A DNA stretch of 64,000 bases from Apoderus coryli (GCA_911728435.2 OU452198.1:6014001-6078000), one strand, 5' to 3'. Positions 22,731-34,279 are shown, counted from the first letter of the stretch. The notes: a model not told the origin generated them from the letters alone. A program made the numbers and translations.

Positions 22731-23423
22731 TACAGGGTGTCCGGAAATGTACACGGAATAGCACAAATTCCTTGGCCGAAAATATTATGATTTAGGTCAA
22801 CTTATCTATATACAAAATTGCTTGGTTTGTGCGCTAGAGGGCTTTAAAAGTGAATATTTTTTTTACGTTTTCTCAAATAAATCGAAAAATATTTGATAGA
22901 TTTTATTCAAATTTTAGATACACGTTTGCACGAATAAACTACAGGTTTTTATTGAAGAGACTCCAATTTCTTAAGTTACAGGATGTTTAAAAGCTTAGTC
23001 ACAATAACTTATCTACCCATATTTTTTGTAACCCTCGTATAATCAATACCAGTTTTTTTTTCTGTAAATAGTTTATTTTATTTAGAAACTATTTACTCTC
23101 TTACAAAATTTTGATTTGTCAAACAGTTTAGAGATAAAAAATATTTTCTAAATCCTTACATAATAAGAATAAATATTTTTATTAGTATCAAACCACCATC
23201 ATAAATTTTTGCACACAGTTACAATTTGAAATAGTTTGTATACTAAAAGGCGTATTAAATCAGCTTCTTGATAGACATATCAAGAGCTGCTGTAGCCTAA
23301 AAATCAACTTCAACAACTAAAAACAATAAACAAAATATATATAAAAAAACAATAAACAAAATATAAAAATAATATAACCACCCACCTATAATATGAAATA
23401 TAAAACAACAAAAATATCTATAT

Positions 23424-23985
23424 CTATTGACTGCACAATAAATACTCTCTCAACTTATCTCTAAATGTATTCAATGACATAACGAAATCCTTCACTTGAA
23501 ACCGATTCATAAGCAGTGCAACCTTATATGAAAAAGACCGTTTGATATTTAAACTATGAACGTTTGTGCGGAATATGATCTTATTGGTCAGATATGATGG
23601 TGTCTGAAATTTTAAAACTTTATAAAAAAAGCAGGCAGCATGCAACGTACGACGATTATACATATCCAGACAATTGGTTTCCCTCAATTTATAAGAAACC
23701 CTCTGTCGTCTTCTGATACCATGAGTAAACCTTAGGCAAGAATTATGCAGCTTCTGAACCCGTCCAATATCCATACCATCAAGACATGGACCATATATGG
23801 TGTCACAGTAGTTGAGATGGGATAGCACCAAAGTCTCACAGAGCATTGATCGAGTTTCCCTATTTAGGTAATGTCTATGAGGATATATTTGTTTCAGTGT
23901 ACCATAGGCTATCCGAAGTTTAGAGATTATATGTTCCTTAAAACGCATCTTATAGTCCATCGTTAAACCCAAATTCCTTGCCGCG
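23424..23985 (-). pseudogene. LINE reverse-transcriptase C-terminal fragment
   Basis: A 182-residue minus-strand frame has the layout of the region after the RT catalytic core in jockey-type LINEs: LGLTMDYKMRFKEHI, CETLVLSHLNYCDTIYGPCL, RVQKLHNSCLRF, and a Tyr/Phe-rich tail ending RDKLREYLL. The homologous piece at 34943-35602 shares the SQYNYAYIMYGPCLD and IQNSCIRF positions. It starts inside RT and lies in the centre of a foldback element. Only the 3' end of the LINE was inserted, as is usual. Confidence 0.75.
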
Positions 23986-23998
23986 TCTTTGAAAGATC

Positions 23999-24218
23999 AG
24001 CCTGAATCAGTACTTAATAATTATTGTTCTTCGCACAAAGTATTTATTAAAAGGTGGTTATGATTACTTTGACAAATACAAAAAGATGATATTATTGTAA
24101 TGTCATTTAACCTGATTTGTGTTTAAAATTTCGTCTTTTTCTTTTTACGGTTTATCTCTTAAGTCATTATGAATTTTAACTACTTATTTATATGTATGTA
24201 TTAGTACTGATTCAGGCT
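23999..24218. mobile_element. Small MITE with 16-bp perfect inverted ends
   Basis: AGCCTGAATCAGTACT at 23999-24014 is matched exactly in inverted orientation at 24203-24218. The 220-bp unit has no coding frame and lies between the LINE fragment and the right arm of the foldback element. Confidence 0.65.
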
Positions 24219-24636
24219 TGTAGGGATTTAGAAAATATTTTTTTTGTCTCGAAACTGTTCGACAAACAAAAATTTTGTAAGAGAGTAAATAGTTTCTAAA
24301 TACAATGAACTATTCACAGAAAAAAACTGGTATTGAGTATACGAGGTTTACAAAAAATATGGGTAGATAATTTATTGTGACTAAGCTTTTAAACACCCTG
24401 TAATTTTAGACATTGGAGTTTCTTCAATAAACAACTGTAGTTTATTGGTGCAAACGCGTATCTAAAAAATGAATAAAATCTATCAAATATTTTTTGATTT
24501 ATTTGAAAAAACGTAAAAAAAATATTCACTTTGAAAGCCGCAATTTTGTATATAGATAAGTTGACCTAAATCATCAGATTTTCGGCCAAGGAATTTGTGC
24601 TATTCCGTTGTACACGTCATTTCCGGACACCCTGTA

Positions 24637-25566
24637 TAGGTTGTTCTATTAAAAATAGCAAAGGCGTCATCAACTTCCAGTAGCACCGGAAGTGTTATGT
24701 AGTTGCTATTATGTTATTTGAATAGATCATATTGGACAATACAGATACCGAAAATTTCGAAATTCAATTCAAGGTAGTCTCTGAAATATTCTAATGGGTC
24801 ATCACCATAGGACACCCTGTATATTTTTTTGAAATAATCACAAATTACTTAAATATTGTTATTATTTTAACAAATATGTCAAATACGTAAATTAGCATAA
24901 ATCTCTCATTTCTATTGGCTTTAAAAATCGGTATCATCATCAGTATTATTTGTTAGTTACGCTACGTTAACAAATTACCAATGATTATGCTAGTGTAATT
25001 ATTAAATACACTACATTTTCGATAATGTGGCGCCTCATTAAAGGTAAAAACATTTGAGGGAAATTCCTATTAATAGGCAGGGTGAGCGGGGCGGTAGATG
25101 CCCTAGCAACGGCCCTGGTTTTAATGATGTGGTCTAACAAGAAGATCGATAGGTAGTTAGAGAAGAAATACCACCGAGGTCATTGCTTTAACGACACCTG
25201 CATAACTTTAGACATACTTGTCTGTACGTATAGCTTGGAAATTGGGAATCCCATATGAAATATCTTACTACCACCACAATATACTGGGCTACCGCTGAAT
25301 GTTTCTTGAATTAGTCTAGTCTTGGTATTCGAAAGGATGAACCAATATAATATAAACTTGACAACATAGAAAGTTAATTGTATTAAGTAACATACATATT
25401 TTTACCTTGATGCAATTACTTGTACGTATGTACCTTTGCTTTCAATATCTTAGTAAATACGTCCTTCCATACAGGTTTATTTAATTTTTAGTAGATAATA
25501 AAAACATCTTCGATCAGTATTTTGTAATAATCCGTTATTTACCGTATTTTTCTATTTTTTTTTTAG
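24637..25566. other. Interval upstream of the GPCR coding exon
   Basis: One further CACCCTGTAT motif occurs at about 24812. An upstream non-coding exon of the GPCR gene must lie somewhere on the left, because its first coding exon begins with a splice acceptor, but I could not place it. Confidence 0.45.
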
Positions 25567-25573
25567 ACCATAG

Positions 25574-28500
25574 ATGGAGACCAGCTACCATTGGTTGGTT
25601 ACCACATTGCTAGTTGCCGCATCTGTCATAGCTGTCACGGCCAACTGTTTCCTACTATTCGTGTTTGCCAGACGAAGAGGATTACGAACAGTTCCGAACA
25701 GGTAACTAACTTTTACTCATACGAGTACATTAAATTTGTTATGGATATTATTGTTGGTTTATTTCTTCTTTCAATTCTCGAATATTTTTGGTTATTGTAT
25801 TCAACGCCTAAAATTTTTCTAGAATCCTGAGAAGGTATATATAATGGCTGTGTACTCGCTAATTTTGGGAGCTATAATACTGTTAGGCGGCATTTATTTA
25901 TGTCAAAATATACAGGCTGTCGCGTTAAAAAAAACAAGTTTGGTCTGCTGCGCATTTGTGAACTACCCTGTATAATTGAAAACCTTTTTGGGTTGTACAT
26001 CTCTTCAAGTTTTGTAAAGGATTTTTTTGTCTATCGATTATAGATCTTGAGATATCTTTCGCCCACACACTAATGGGCCACCCTGTATATAAATTGAAAG
26101 TCTCCTTATACGCCAGACATGGCCCCATGTGACTTTTTTCAATTCCGAAAAATCAAGAGACCTTAAAGGTTTGTCGTTTTAAGATCTAAAATCCGAAAGA
26201 TCGAGTTCCCGAAGAGTTTTGACATAATATACAGGGTGCGTCAGGTTTTTGTAGCACGATTTAGCAACTTATGGATTATATTGAGGGAAATAATATACTC
26301 TTGTCTCCAGTATTTTTTGTTTTCAATCATTCATCTACACAGACATGTTTCGATCATATATATAGTCATCATCAGTGTATACATTAGAATATAGCGAAGT
26401 TTATTGGAAAAAGAAGAAGTTTTTTGAAAACATTTTAAACTAACTGGAAACATCACTAATTTCTGCTGGTTTTGTTTATTATTTTCACTTTAGGATTACT
26501 TTGATATTTAGCAAAATTAAGTTTATTTACTGTTTATACTACCTAATAGATATTGTGCTGTTTTTTTTTTTAATATTATAAAAATTATAAATAAATTTAA
26601 TTTTGTTTGCAAAATAAAGTGAAAATGATAAACAAAACCACAAATTATTATTATTATTGCATTTAAAAAAAATATTATACAGGGTGTTTCAGAAAGACAT
26701 GGCCAAAATTTGTGAGCGAATTGGGGACATCTAATCATGAAAAAAACCTAAATTGTAATTTTTCGAAAAGTCCTTATTTACAAAGATACAGGGTGTTAAA
26801 GATGACTGCCTGAGGACGATTTTTTTTAAATATTTTCGAAACGAGTAAAGATGAATTAACCAAATATAGCATATTTATTCACCTAGCCTTAATTATAACC
26901 TAACTTTTTTTCCTTGTGATTTTTATTCATTTTGTGTCAAAAATGTCATTAAATAAAGTTTTCTACATAAACAAGGCATGCTTCTTTTTTCTCGAAAAAC
27001 TTAAAGGTTTTCGAGAAATTCGAGTTTGAAAATTTTAGGACAAAACTGGTCCTTAGTACAAAGCAAAATTTTGGAAAACTTTTCGTTAGCAAACTGTATT
27101 TCAATAATTTTATTAATGCTGTTTACTAAGGACCAGTTTTGTCCTAAAAGTTTCAAACTCGAATTTCTGGAAAACCTTCAAGTTTTTCGAGAAAAAAGAA
27201 GTATGCCTTTTTTATGTAGAAAACTTTATTTACTCACATTTTTGACACAAAATGAATAAAAATCACAAGGAAAAAAGTTGGGTTATAATTAAGGCAAGGG
27301 TCCCCTCCGTTTACCCACCTATGGTCATCCTTTTTTATTCAATTTCATGTCAGTTTACGACATTTGACTAGGTGAATAAATATGCTACATTTGGTTAATT
27401 CCTCTTTACAGGTTTCGAAAATATTTCAAAAAAATCGTCCTGAGGCAGTCATCTTTAATACCCTGTATCTTTGTAACTAAGTACTTTTCAAAAAATTACA
27501 ATTTAGGTTTTTTTCATGCTTAAACGTCCCCAATTCGCTCACAAATTTTGGCCATGCCTTTCTGAAACACCCTGTATAACTTAACTGGTGAAATTTTAAA
27601 CACAATTTTCTCGAGAATTATGGGGGCAAACATCAAAAATAACCTATCGCTGTAAAGCAGATAACAAACGCTTTAAAATGATGTACCACTCGACCCCTAC
27701 TGCGGGAAAGTAATAAAATAAAATTTAGTCTAATCCTATATTTCAAAAGTCTCTTTTTAAAAAAATACCGCTATAGCTCCAAATCAACTACAGTTGTCGC
27801 AAAACATACCAAAAAGTTTGTCCGCATAAAAAGTTCCTGATGCTCAAATTCAATACGAACCCCTAAAATGTACCACCCTGTAGGTTCTGAAAAATTCTCA
27901 ATAACCCCAGATCTTGAGTTTTTGACGTGTAACAAAATCAACAATCCATTAGTCCTTAAACTGTTGTAGAAAACTTACAAAAAAAAATCTGAAACTTTGG
28001 CACCCTGCACCTCAGAATCAAAGCTTCCACGGATATATTTATGTTTCTATAAGATTTTCATCTTACAAAATTATATTCTTGTTTAAGTCCTGCCACAAAA
28101 TCCTGACTCACCCTGTATAATAATATCTAATGGAGAATACATTGAACCTAATTTTTTGATTATACTTCCAGATTTGTGATCAACTTGCTTGCCACCAACC
28201 TCCTCTCCAGTTTGCTTCTAATACCGCTTCTGCTTATCGATCAGGATCCAAGCAGCGTCAATTCAACATCGATAATCACTAATCACACCTTCACTACAGT
28301 CTCCGATGTAGTGATTGAAGAAGACACAGCTGTCATTAACGGCCAACAACGTGAAGAAGATATCGAAGTGAAAATCATCACCCACAACAATGATGGAATC
28401 ACCGTGTCATACGAAACGTTGTTATGTTATTTGGCACAAGGGGCTACCAGTTTCGTTTGCACCGCGTCAATCTTCAGTATACTACTCATCGGTATCAATC

Positions 28501-29636
28501 AGTATTTTGGTGTGCTACATTCGCTACGGTATCATTTTTATATCAACAAGTGTCGATCGACAATTTTCATAGCCACCAGTTGGTTGGCAGCGTTAATATG
28601 TTCAGTGATGAGTTCGGCAACTCACAGTGATAGCAGTTTGTGGCGGTTTTGTAAACACCCGGAAGAATTTAGTGACTCTGTACAAGTGTTAAGTACTATT
28701 TACGCGTTTACGTATTTTATATTAGTTATTCTAGCTCCGTTCGCAGCGATATGCGTAATTTATGTTTGTATATACTCTGCGGCGCATCAAAACAGTGAAC
28801 GCATGCGTAAAAGCACATCAGCAACATCAAATGTGCAAATGCAACAACCGATAATGGATTACATGCAAGTTCCGCCTGAGGATAGCGTGAAGCGGCAAAA
28901 CAAACGCGATGCGTTACCGAAAGTACATTCAGCGCCCAACTTCACAGATCTCGCGAGAAGTTCACAAATTAATTTTCCTGTGATACCCAGTGTAAAACGA
29001 ACTAACTCTGATAGAAATGCAAATAATTTTATAACAAATTTAAAACATAAACTCTCTAATGCATCAGTGTTTAGGTATAGAGAAGAGACACGTGCCGCGC
29101 GTATTAGTATTCTTGTCATATTTTTAGTATTAATTTGTTACCTCCCCTACGGACTAACACTTATCCTTAGTTCTGATTGTATTAACATAAATCCAGGTCA
29201 ATTTTTCAATACATTGTCAATGATACTGTTAGTATTTTCTAATATAATTTCCCCATTTCTCTTTGGGTATCGCAACAAGCGCGTGAAACGAGAAATTTGT
29301 AAAATGTTCGGGTTCGTAACGAGTCAACAACGCCACATGGCGGACGTTGAGCGATACCAACGCCAAACGAGCATTACGCGCAACCGCAGCTTCGATGATG
29401 GCATTAGAGACGCTGTTGAACCGTTCTTGACTAATCATCACGTTGTCGCGATACCGGAAGTTGTGGTTACGTGCAAGCAGGAAAATGAACGTAAGAGTAT
29501 TTTAAAGAGAGTTGGGTCTGGCTGGGGGAATTACACGAAGAAGTGTAATTTTATCACTGTGCCGGATAGTTGTTTAGGGGGAGAAGCTCGAGGTTCATTT
29601 TCCAGTGCTAGCACACAGATATCTAGTGAGGAATAA
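25574..29636 (+). CDS. Orphan class A G-protein coupled receptor, two coding exons (about 530 aa)
   Basis: Exon 1 is 25567-25701 (ATG at 25574, seven bases after a TTTTTTTAG acceptor, so a 5' UTR exon lies upstream). Exon 2 is 28172-29636. The join is AG|A and keeps the frame. Exon 1 encodes TM1 (HWLVTTLLVAASVIAVTANC). Exon 2 encodes TM2 (FVINLLATNLLSSLLLIPLL), an unusually long acidic first extracellular loop of about 55 residues with NST and NHT glycosylation sites, then TM3, TM4, TM5, a roughly 110-residue third intracellular loop, and TM6-TM7. The hallmark motifs are altered: NQY stands for DRY at the end of TM3, CYLP for CWxP in TM6, and SPFLFGY for NPxxY in TM7. The palindromic C-terminal features of amine or peptide receptors are not seen, so the ligand is unknown. 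The 2.47-kb intron holds a 905-bp foldback element and a hammerhead motif. Confidence 0.85.
26335..26382 (-). ncRNA. Hammerhead ribozyme motif in the GPCR intron
   Basis: Minus strand: stem I strand GUAUACA, core CUGAUGA, one unpaired U, stem II GACUAU/AUGAUC (5 of 6 pairs) around a UAUA loop, core GAAAC, AU, GUC, then UGUGUAG, which pairs with the first strand over 6 bp (UGUGUA with UAUACA, one G-U). ACAUGU around stem III is self-complementary, as in Penelope hammerheads that work as dimers. It is antisense to the GPCR gene. No RT frame is nearby, so it looks like a solo terminal repeat of a Penelope-like element. Confidence 0.6.
26675..27579. mobile_element. 905-bp foldback element inside the GPCR intron
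   Basis: The ends TTATACAGGGTGTTTCAG and its reverse complement lie at 26675 and 27579. The arms (about 26675-27062 and 27125-27579) pair almost throughout, meeting at a 60-bp loop with a shared GGACCAGTTTTGTCC block. About 80 extra bases interrupt the right arm near 27300-27370. There is no coding capacity. Transcribed as part of the GPCR pre-mRNA, it would fold into a hairpin of roughly 380 bp. Confidence 0.8.
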
Positions 29637-30811
29637 TTGAGTATTAAATTAGTTATTAATCGGAAAGACTGCAGTAATCCAAATTAAGTTTTATCATGAC
29701 AATTATTGTAAAAACTTTTTTATTTAATTAATTTTAGTTAAATTATTATTCAAATTTGTAGATATGTATGCTTCTTCCTGCATGCATCTCAGAATTATCT
29801 GCGTCTAATACCCATTTGCATCGTTGTATGCTTAGGTAGGGAGGTTCAAAATGACCGGACCCTCCTGTGCGACCACCGAGGGTCTATTGTGTTCTTTAGG
29901 AAGCGATTCTTTGCTGGGTGAGCTTTCTTTTAGACTCGCTGGTAGTAGGATTACTTCAGCAAATATCGCTACCGCTGGGGAAGATAGTACATCTTCCGCG
30001 GTCTCATCATCCCAGACCTAATCTTGTGAGATGATGATTCAAACGACAGTGACCAGTGTATAGTCTAACGAGGCAGTGCAGATGAGATCTACTCGTATCC
30101 AACAACTCCCTTGCCCTTGATTTCAATGGGTTAATGAACTCCTTCGAATGTACAGGGTGTCCCAATTTCGTTGTAATCGCCGGCTTTCTCGATTTTTAGT
30201 GAAGATAGAAGATTACCGTTTTCGCAATACCGTCCTATATTTTTGTCAAACTGTCAATGGTATAAACAAAATTTGCAGAGAATTCTTTGTTTCTGAGATA
30301 CAGGGTCATTGAAAGAATGCCTCACGTGCACAGAAATCTTATATTGTATATATATATATATATATATATATACTCTAGAATGATAATCCCGTAGTACAAA
30401 AATGTAACCAAAAGTGTAGAGCTGTCCATAATGCGCATGATCACCAGTATCTTATTTTTCAACAGGACCGGCTTTGATTAAATGTAATATTACTGTTATG
30501 TTATGTTATTGGTATATTAGGGTGCAAGAAACAGTGACTTCACAAATATTTTCCGTGTCCATGTAAACCACTTCCATATCATCCGTACTACTCGCAATAG
30601 TATTTTGTGACAAAACATGGTTGGTAGAACTTGTATTCTCAGCAATTTCATGGAGGATTCTATAATTAAGTATATTCCAGTTTAACAACAGAATTCAAAC
30701 GAACTTTGTATACCTACACAACGTAGGAAATATATTCTTGACATACATATCATGCATTTTTGACAGACTGCTTTTAAGTAACCAGTGTCTTGATATCAAA
30801 CGATTAAGAAT
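29637..30811. other. 3' flank of the GPCR gene with repeat fragments
   Basis: The first part is presumably 3' UTR. The 29830-30120 segment is GC-richer than its surroundings (TGACCGGACCCTCC, GCTACCGCTGGGGAAGA) and may be a piece of an unidentified repeat. CAGGGTG motifs at about 30153 and 30300 mark members of the family described at 22.7 and 26.7 kb. Confidence 0.4.
30347..30374. repeat. (TA)n microsatellite
   Basis: About 13 uninterrupted TA dinucleotides. Confidence 0.9.
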
Positions 30812-31157
30812 TTAACTTCCACTCTCATTTACATAATCTCTTCTTTTCAACAAAAGTTTGGGAACTGCATCGGGTAAGAGGGTGATCCTCTTGCCGTCTT
30901 CTCTACAAATGATATCTTCTGCAGCGAAATGCTTACCGCATATGATATTCCCATCACATACATTTTCTGTACTAGGATCCCAATGCCCGCATCCAAACAT
31001 CATGTCTTTTTTTGTCAAGCTAAAAATGAGTATCATGTCAATGGTATCATATTGACTCAAACTCAGACTGTTAGAAACCCGAAACAATAACTTACTGAAA
31101 ATATTTAATACCAGGAATGAGACCTTCACTTTTACACCACAACACTATACACCTCAT
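30812..31157 (-). CDS. Small THAP-domain protein (89 aa), two exons
   Basis: Exon 1 is 31096-31157 (ATG at 31157-31155) and exon 2 is 30812-31019. The donor CA|GTAAG and acceptor TTTTTAG|C join in frame, and the sum is exactly 90 codons. The protein is almost nothing but a THAP zinc finger: MRCIVLWC supplies the first Cys pair, KYFHLTKKD and a single Trp (GHWDPS) follow, ICGKHF gives the C-x2-H pair, and LLPDAVPKLLL is the AVP-containing end that closes the domain. THAP domains bind DNA. No effector domain is present before the stop. It could be a compact DNA-binding gene, the first two exons of a longer gene with alternative splicing, or a transposon-derived remnant. A second reading frame in exon 2 (HDVWMRALG) also looks THAP-like, so a past frame shift is possible. 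Confidence 0.55.
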
Positions 31158-31554
31158 TGTTTGTTAAATAAACAAACTAAAACCAAAATAACAAATATTA
31201 AAAACAATTTTAATCACAAATAGGTATATCTATCAACAATTAAAATATATCACGAATAAAACCATAACTCAATTATAAAACCTATCTGAATTGTTGTGAA
31301 GCCGACTCTGACAGATATTCCCACTACGAGAAACGTCATTTGCGAAAACAGACGCTGTTGCGAAATCTCCTAAATTTAATAAGATTTGGAAAAAAATGTT
31401 TCGTTCATATTGCTGAAAACTAAACAGTATGCAATTTTACCGATAACATTTAATTATTTGATTTTGTCAAGCAGTTTCGTATGACGCAACATATGGATTT
31501 ATCTATAAAACAGATATGTCGCATAAATTCTGTAAGGCGAACGACAAAATAGTT
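31158..31554. other. Upstream region of the THAP gene
   Basis: AT-rich. No clear TATA or other regulatory motif could be assigned with confidence. Confidence 0.4.
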
Positions 31555-32020
31555 TTAAATATGGCAGCTCTGTACTGAAAATAAGATACTGAGGAGCATG
31601 CGTAGATCGTGAAAACTCTGCATACCCGTTACACTTTTTGGTATTCGGCTGGATTTAATTAGCATTCTAGAGTACATATATAATATAAGATTTCTATGCT
31701 CACGTGTAGGAAAATTGGCTGGAATAAGTGCTTGAAAGCGTTTGATGTGGTATGGATACAAATTGCCCTTAAGAATGCACCAAACAGTACTATTACGTAC
31801 ATTCAAAACCTCAGCAACTTTTCGAATAGAAGTACCTGGATTTTCTTCAAGCATATTCAGTCGTTCTTGCTGTCTTTCGCCTTCCTGTTCCAGGAGGAGG
31901 ATATTTTTCAGTGTACAACTGTCTAGTGTCTAATGCATTGCCATAAGCGAGTCCATAAATCATGTGCATGTCGGTCATCTCGACATTTGTACGGTGATTC
32001 ATGTTAAGGGACTTAATCAA
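31555..32020 (-). pseudogene. DUF4817-type transposase, N-terminal relic
   Basis: Two minus-strand frames read the DNA-binding half of a Tc1/mariner-superfamily transposase. The first is MTDMHMIYGLAYGNALDTRQLYTEKYP, matching the DUF4817 pattern (dM..iYG.a.gNa..A..lY.e.yP). The second is ENPGTSIRKVAEVLNVRNSTVW, then YPYHIKRFQALIPANFP, a helix-turn-helix and linker. A short deletion separates the two parts and the DDE domain is missing. The relic at 18270-18785 is the C-terminal half of a protein of this type. Confidence 0.65.
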
Positions 32021-32049
32021 AATGAGTGGGCAGTCAAATAACATCAACG

Positions 32050-33296
32050 TTACTAATTTTTAGTCGGATTATTCGCAAATATTCTTGGTATGTTGAAAAC
32101 TTTTAAATTGTTATCTCGTAAACGATATTTAACTTAATAAAAAAAAACTGTAACACCTTGTATCTAGGAAATCGTATCTTTTATAGCAATGTATACAATT
32201 CAAATCACATGGGAAGTAAGTGAAATCTACTTAAACCCATCATTTAATATTATAACAACTTGGTTAATAATAGACTAGAACTTAAATTGACATTAAGTGT
32301 TTATATCACACGAATTGTGAAGATCTCCATTCTCACTTAAATTTTTATTACCATAATTAAAATTAGAGTACATTGATACCTGATAGAAACGAAGGTCAAA
32401 CATACTGATTGTCAAAAAAATTCTTAAAATTTTATTTCATCAGCTCTAACGCTATGTTGCATGGCTAAAAAGAATTAACAATTTCCTGTAAGTGCCATTT
32501 TGTGTTCGCAGTGTGAGAAAAAACAAATTGTAATTATAGTTATTATATTTTTCGTGTTCTCATCATCAATTCAAATTTAACGGAATTACTAAATAATGAT
32601 TGCATGCAACTTTTAATTTTAAATTGCACGACGGACGTTTGTTTTCCCAATTGTTATGAATTTTGGAAACCAAACGTGGTACCATCATATTTTAGCACTA
32701 CAATTTACACAAATCGAACAATACCTACTTCTTGTTTGTACAGAAAACTCTTATCTTTATTTTTAAACCATGACAGATCCTGTATGAACAATAAAATAAT
32801 AATAAAAAAATATTGCAAAACCGTTTTTTATACACTCTTTTTTAATAATAAAATATTGTAAATATAAAAAATCAATTACAATAAATAATGTTGCATAACA
32901 TAACTAGAATAAGTATACTTATCTACTTAAAGTAGGTTTATTATTAAATTTTAAAAAAATAGTTGTAAATTAATATATTTTTATATTAAAAATATTTCAG
33001 TAAGATCATATTGATTTAAATTAAAATTATATACATTTTAAATTGACACCTTTTTAAGTTTTACCTACTGATACGCTTGTTCAACTTTATTATTACAAAA
33101 ATAATTAATGTAATTTTATTTATTTGTACAGTATGAACATAATATTAGTTAGTTTTTTTTTTATAAAATTGTAAATGTAATTTATATATTTAAAATATGA
33201 ATAAATATTTAAAATAAAACTAAGTGTTTCAAATTATATACCCATTATAGGCCTGTAAGGGATTAGAGAACAAAAACAAAATATAAATCATCGAAA
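32050..33296. other. Gene-free AT-rich interval
   Basis: Very AT-rich, especially 32780-33240. One degenerate ACACCTTGTAT motif lies near 32153. No coding exon is recognised. Confidence 0.5.
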
Positions 33297-33590
33297 ATCA
33301 CTTTATTGTTTTTCAAAATATTCCCCATGAAGATCTATACACTTTTGCATGCGTTTGAACCAATTGTCGAAGCACTTTTGCCACTCTGATTGAGGTATCT
33401 CCAAAACATGCATTCTGAATACTGCAACTTCTTCAGGTGTTGAAAAACGTATACCTCTCAGTTTGATTTGTCCGTACAGGAATAAAAAGAAATCATTCGG
33501 TGCCAAGTCAGGACTATACGGCGGATGACTCATCAAATCGATGTTTTGGGTGCTCAAAAATGCAGTTGTTTATAATATAATTAAATAAAT
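33297..33590 (-). pseudogene. mariner transposase C-terminal fragment, copy 2
   Basis: The minus strand reads STQNIDLMSHPPYSPDLAPN, then DFFLFLYGQIKLRG, RFSTPEE, HVLEIPQSEWQKCFDNWFKR and HGEYFEKQ: the third catalytic Asp region and the C-terminus of a mariner transposase. One short frame change occurs around EEVAVF. The 5' break is at CAAAAATGCAGTTGTTT, the same place where copy 1 continues. Both copies end in the same TTATTGTTTTTCAAAATATT segment, so they come from one family. Confidence 0.85.
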
Positions 33591-34279
33591 AATTAATAAA
33601 ATTATAGGTTCGCATTTAATTATTAATAAACATTTAAGAACCAGTTCTCAGTTTTCACATCGGCGGACATACTGTGTAAGAAGTACCTACACGTATCATT
33701 AATATTATTAAAAATGGAAAACATCAACAAAAAGCACAATACAAAAATATCTTATAGAGTTCAAGAACAAATATAAATATTATGTTATCATAGGCGTGTC
33801 TGCTACTTTTATTTAAGTAGATAATAATATATTTTCGCTAAACCCCAGTATTAAAAAAATTACCAACGACAATACTGTCCTTGATACAACGTTGTTACAT
33901 TCACCCAAAATAATCTTTGGGCGTACAATTTGATGTCCCTAGCATTCGGAAAATAAAATTGAATTTTCGAACACATTTATTTTTATTAATATGTACAGTA
34001 CATTTATCGAATTACAAGGTTCTTTGTTATTGATATTTTTGGTCACCCTGTAGGAATAATAATCAAAATATGTATTAAATTTAAATCCCTTCAACAGGAA
34101 AATCACACCAAATTAAATAAAAACTCAACTTTATTGAAAAACAAGCGAAATATGATATATAAAAAGAAAATTAGATCAAAAATATGTAATTTTAATTAAA
34201 TTTTAATAATTCAAATATTTTTTCCATAAGGTGACTTCGATAGAAATTTAATGCAATATTGTATGTTTTAGCGTTGTGT
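33591..34279. other. Gene-free AT-rich interval
   Basis: Nothing is recognised except a CACCCTGTAG motif near 34046. The right end leads into a hammerhead motif. Confidence 0.4.

Larger units (their letters stand above)
22731..24636. mobile_element. Foldback element with about 420-bp terminal inverted repeats
   Basis: TACAGGGTGTCCGGAAATG at 22731 is mirrored by the segment ending at 24636, and the arms pair for about 420 bp (22731-23157 and 24221-24636) with scattered differences. Examples are the shared GACCTAAATCAT and TTCGGCCAAGGAATTTGTGC blocks. The centre is filled by a LINE fragment and a small MITE, so it was a target for later insertions. There is no transposase. The CAGGGTG tip recurs many times from 22 to 35 kb. 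Confidence 0.75.

Noticed and set aside
28390..29441. Several open frames overlapping the GPCR exon on both strands
   Set aside because: They are shadows of the receptor frame, which alone shows seven membrane segments.
30506..30688. Downstream exon of the THAP gene
   Set aside because: It is open and slightly acidic, but there is no convincing acceptor linking it in frame, and the preceding exon ends in a stop. Kept only as something to test.
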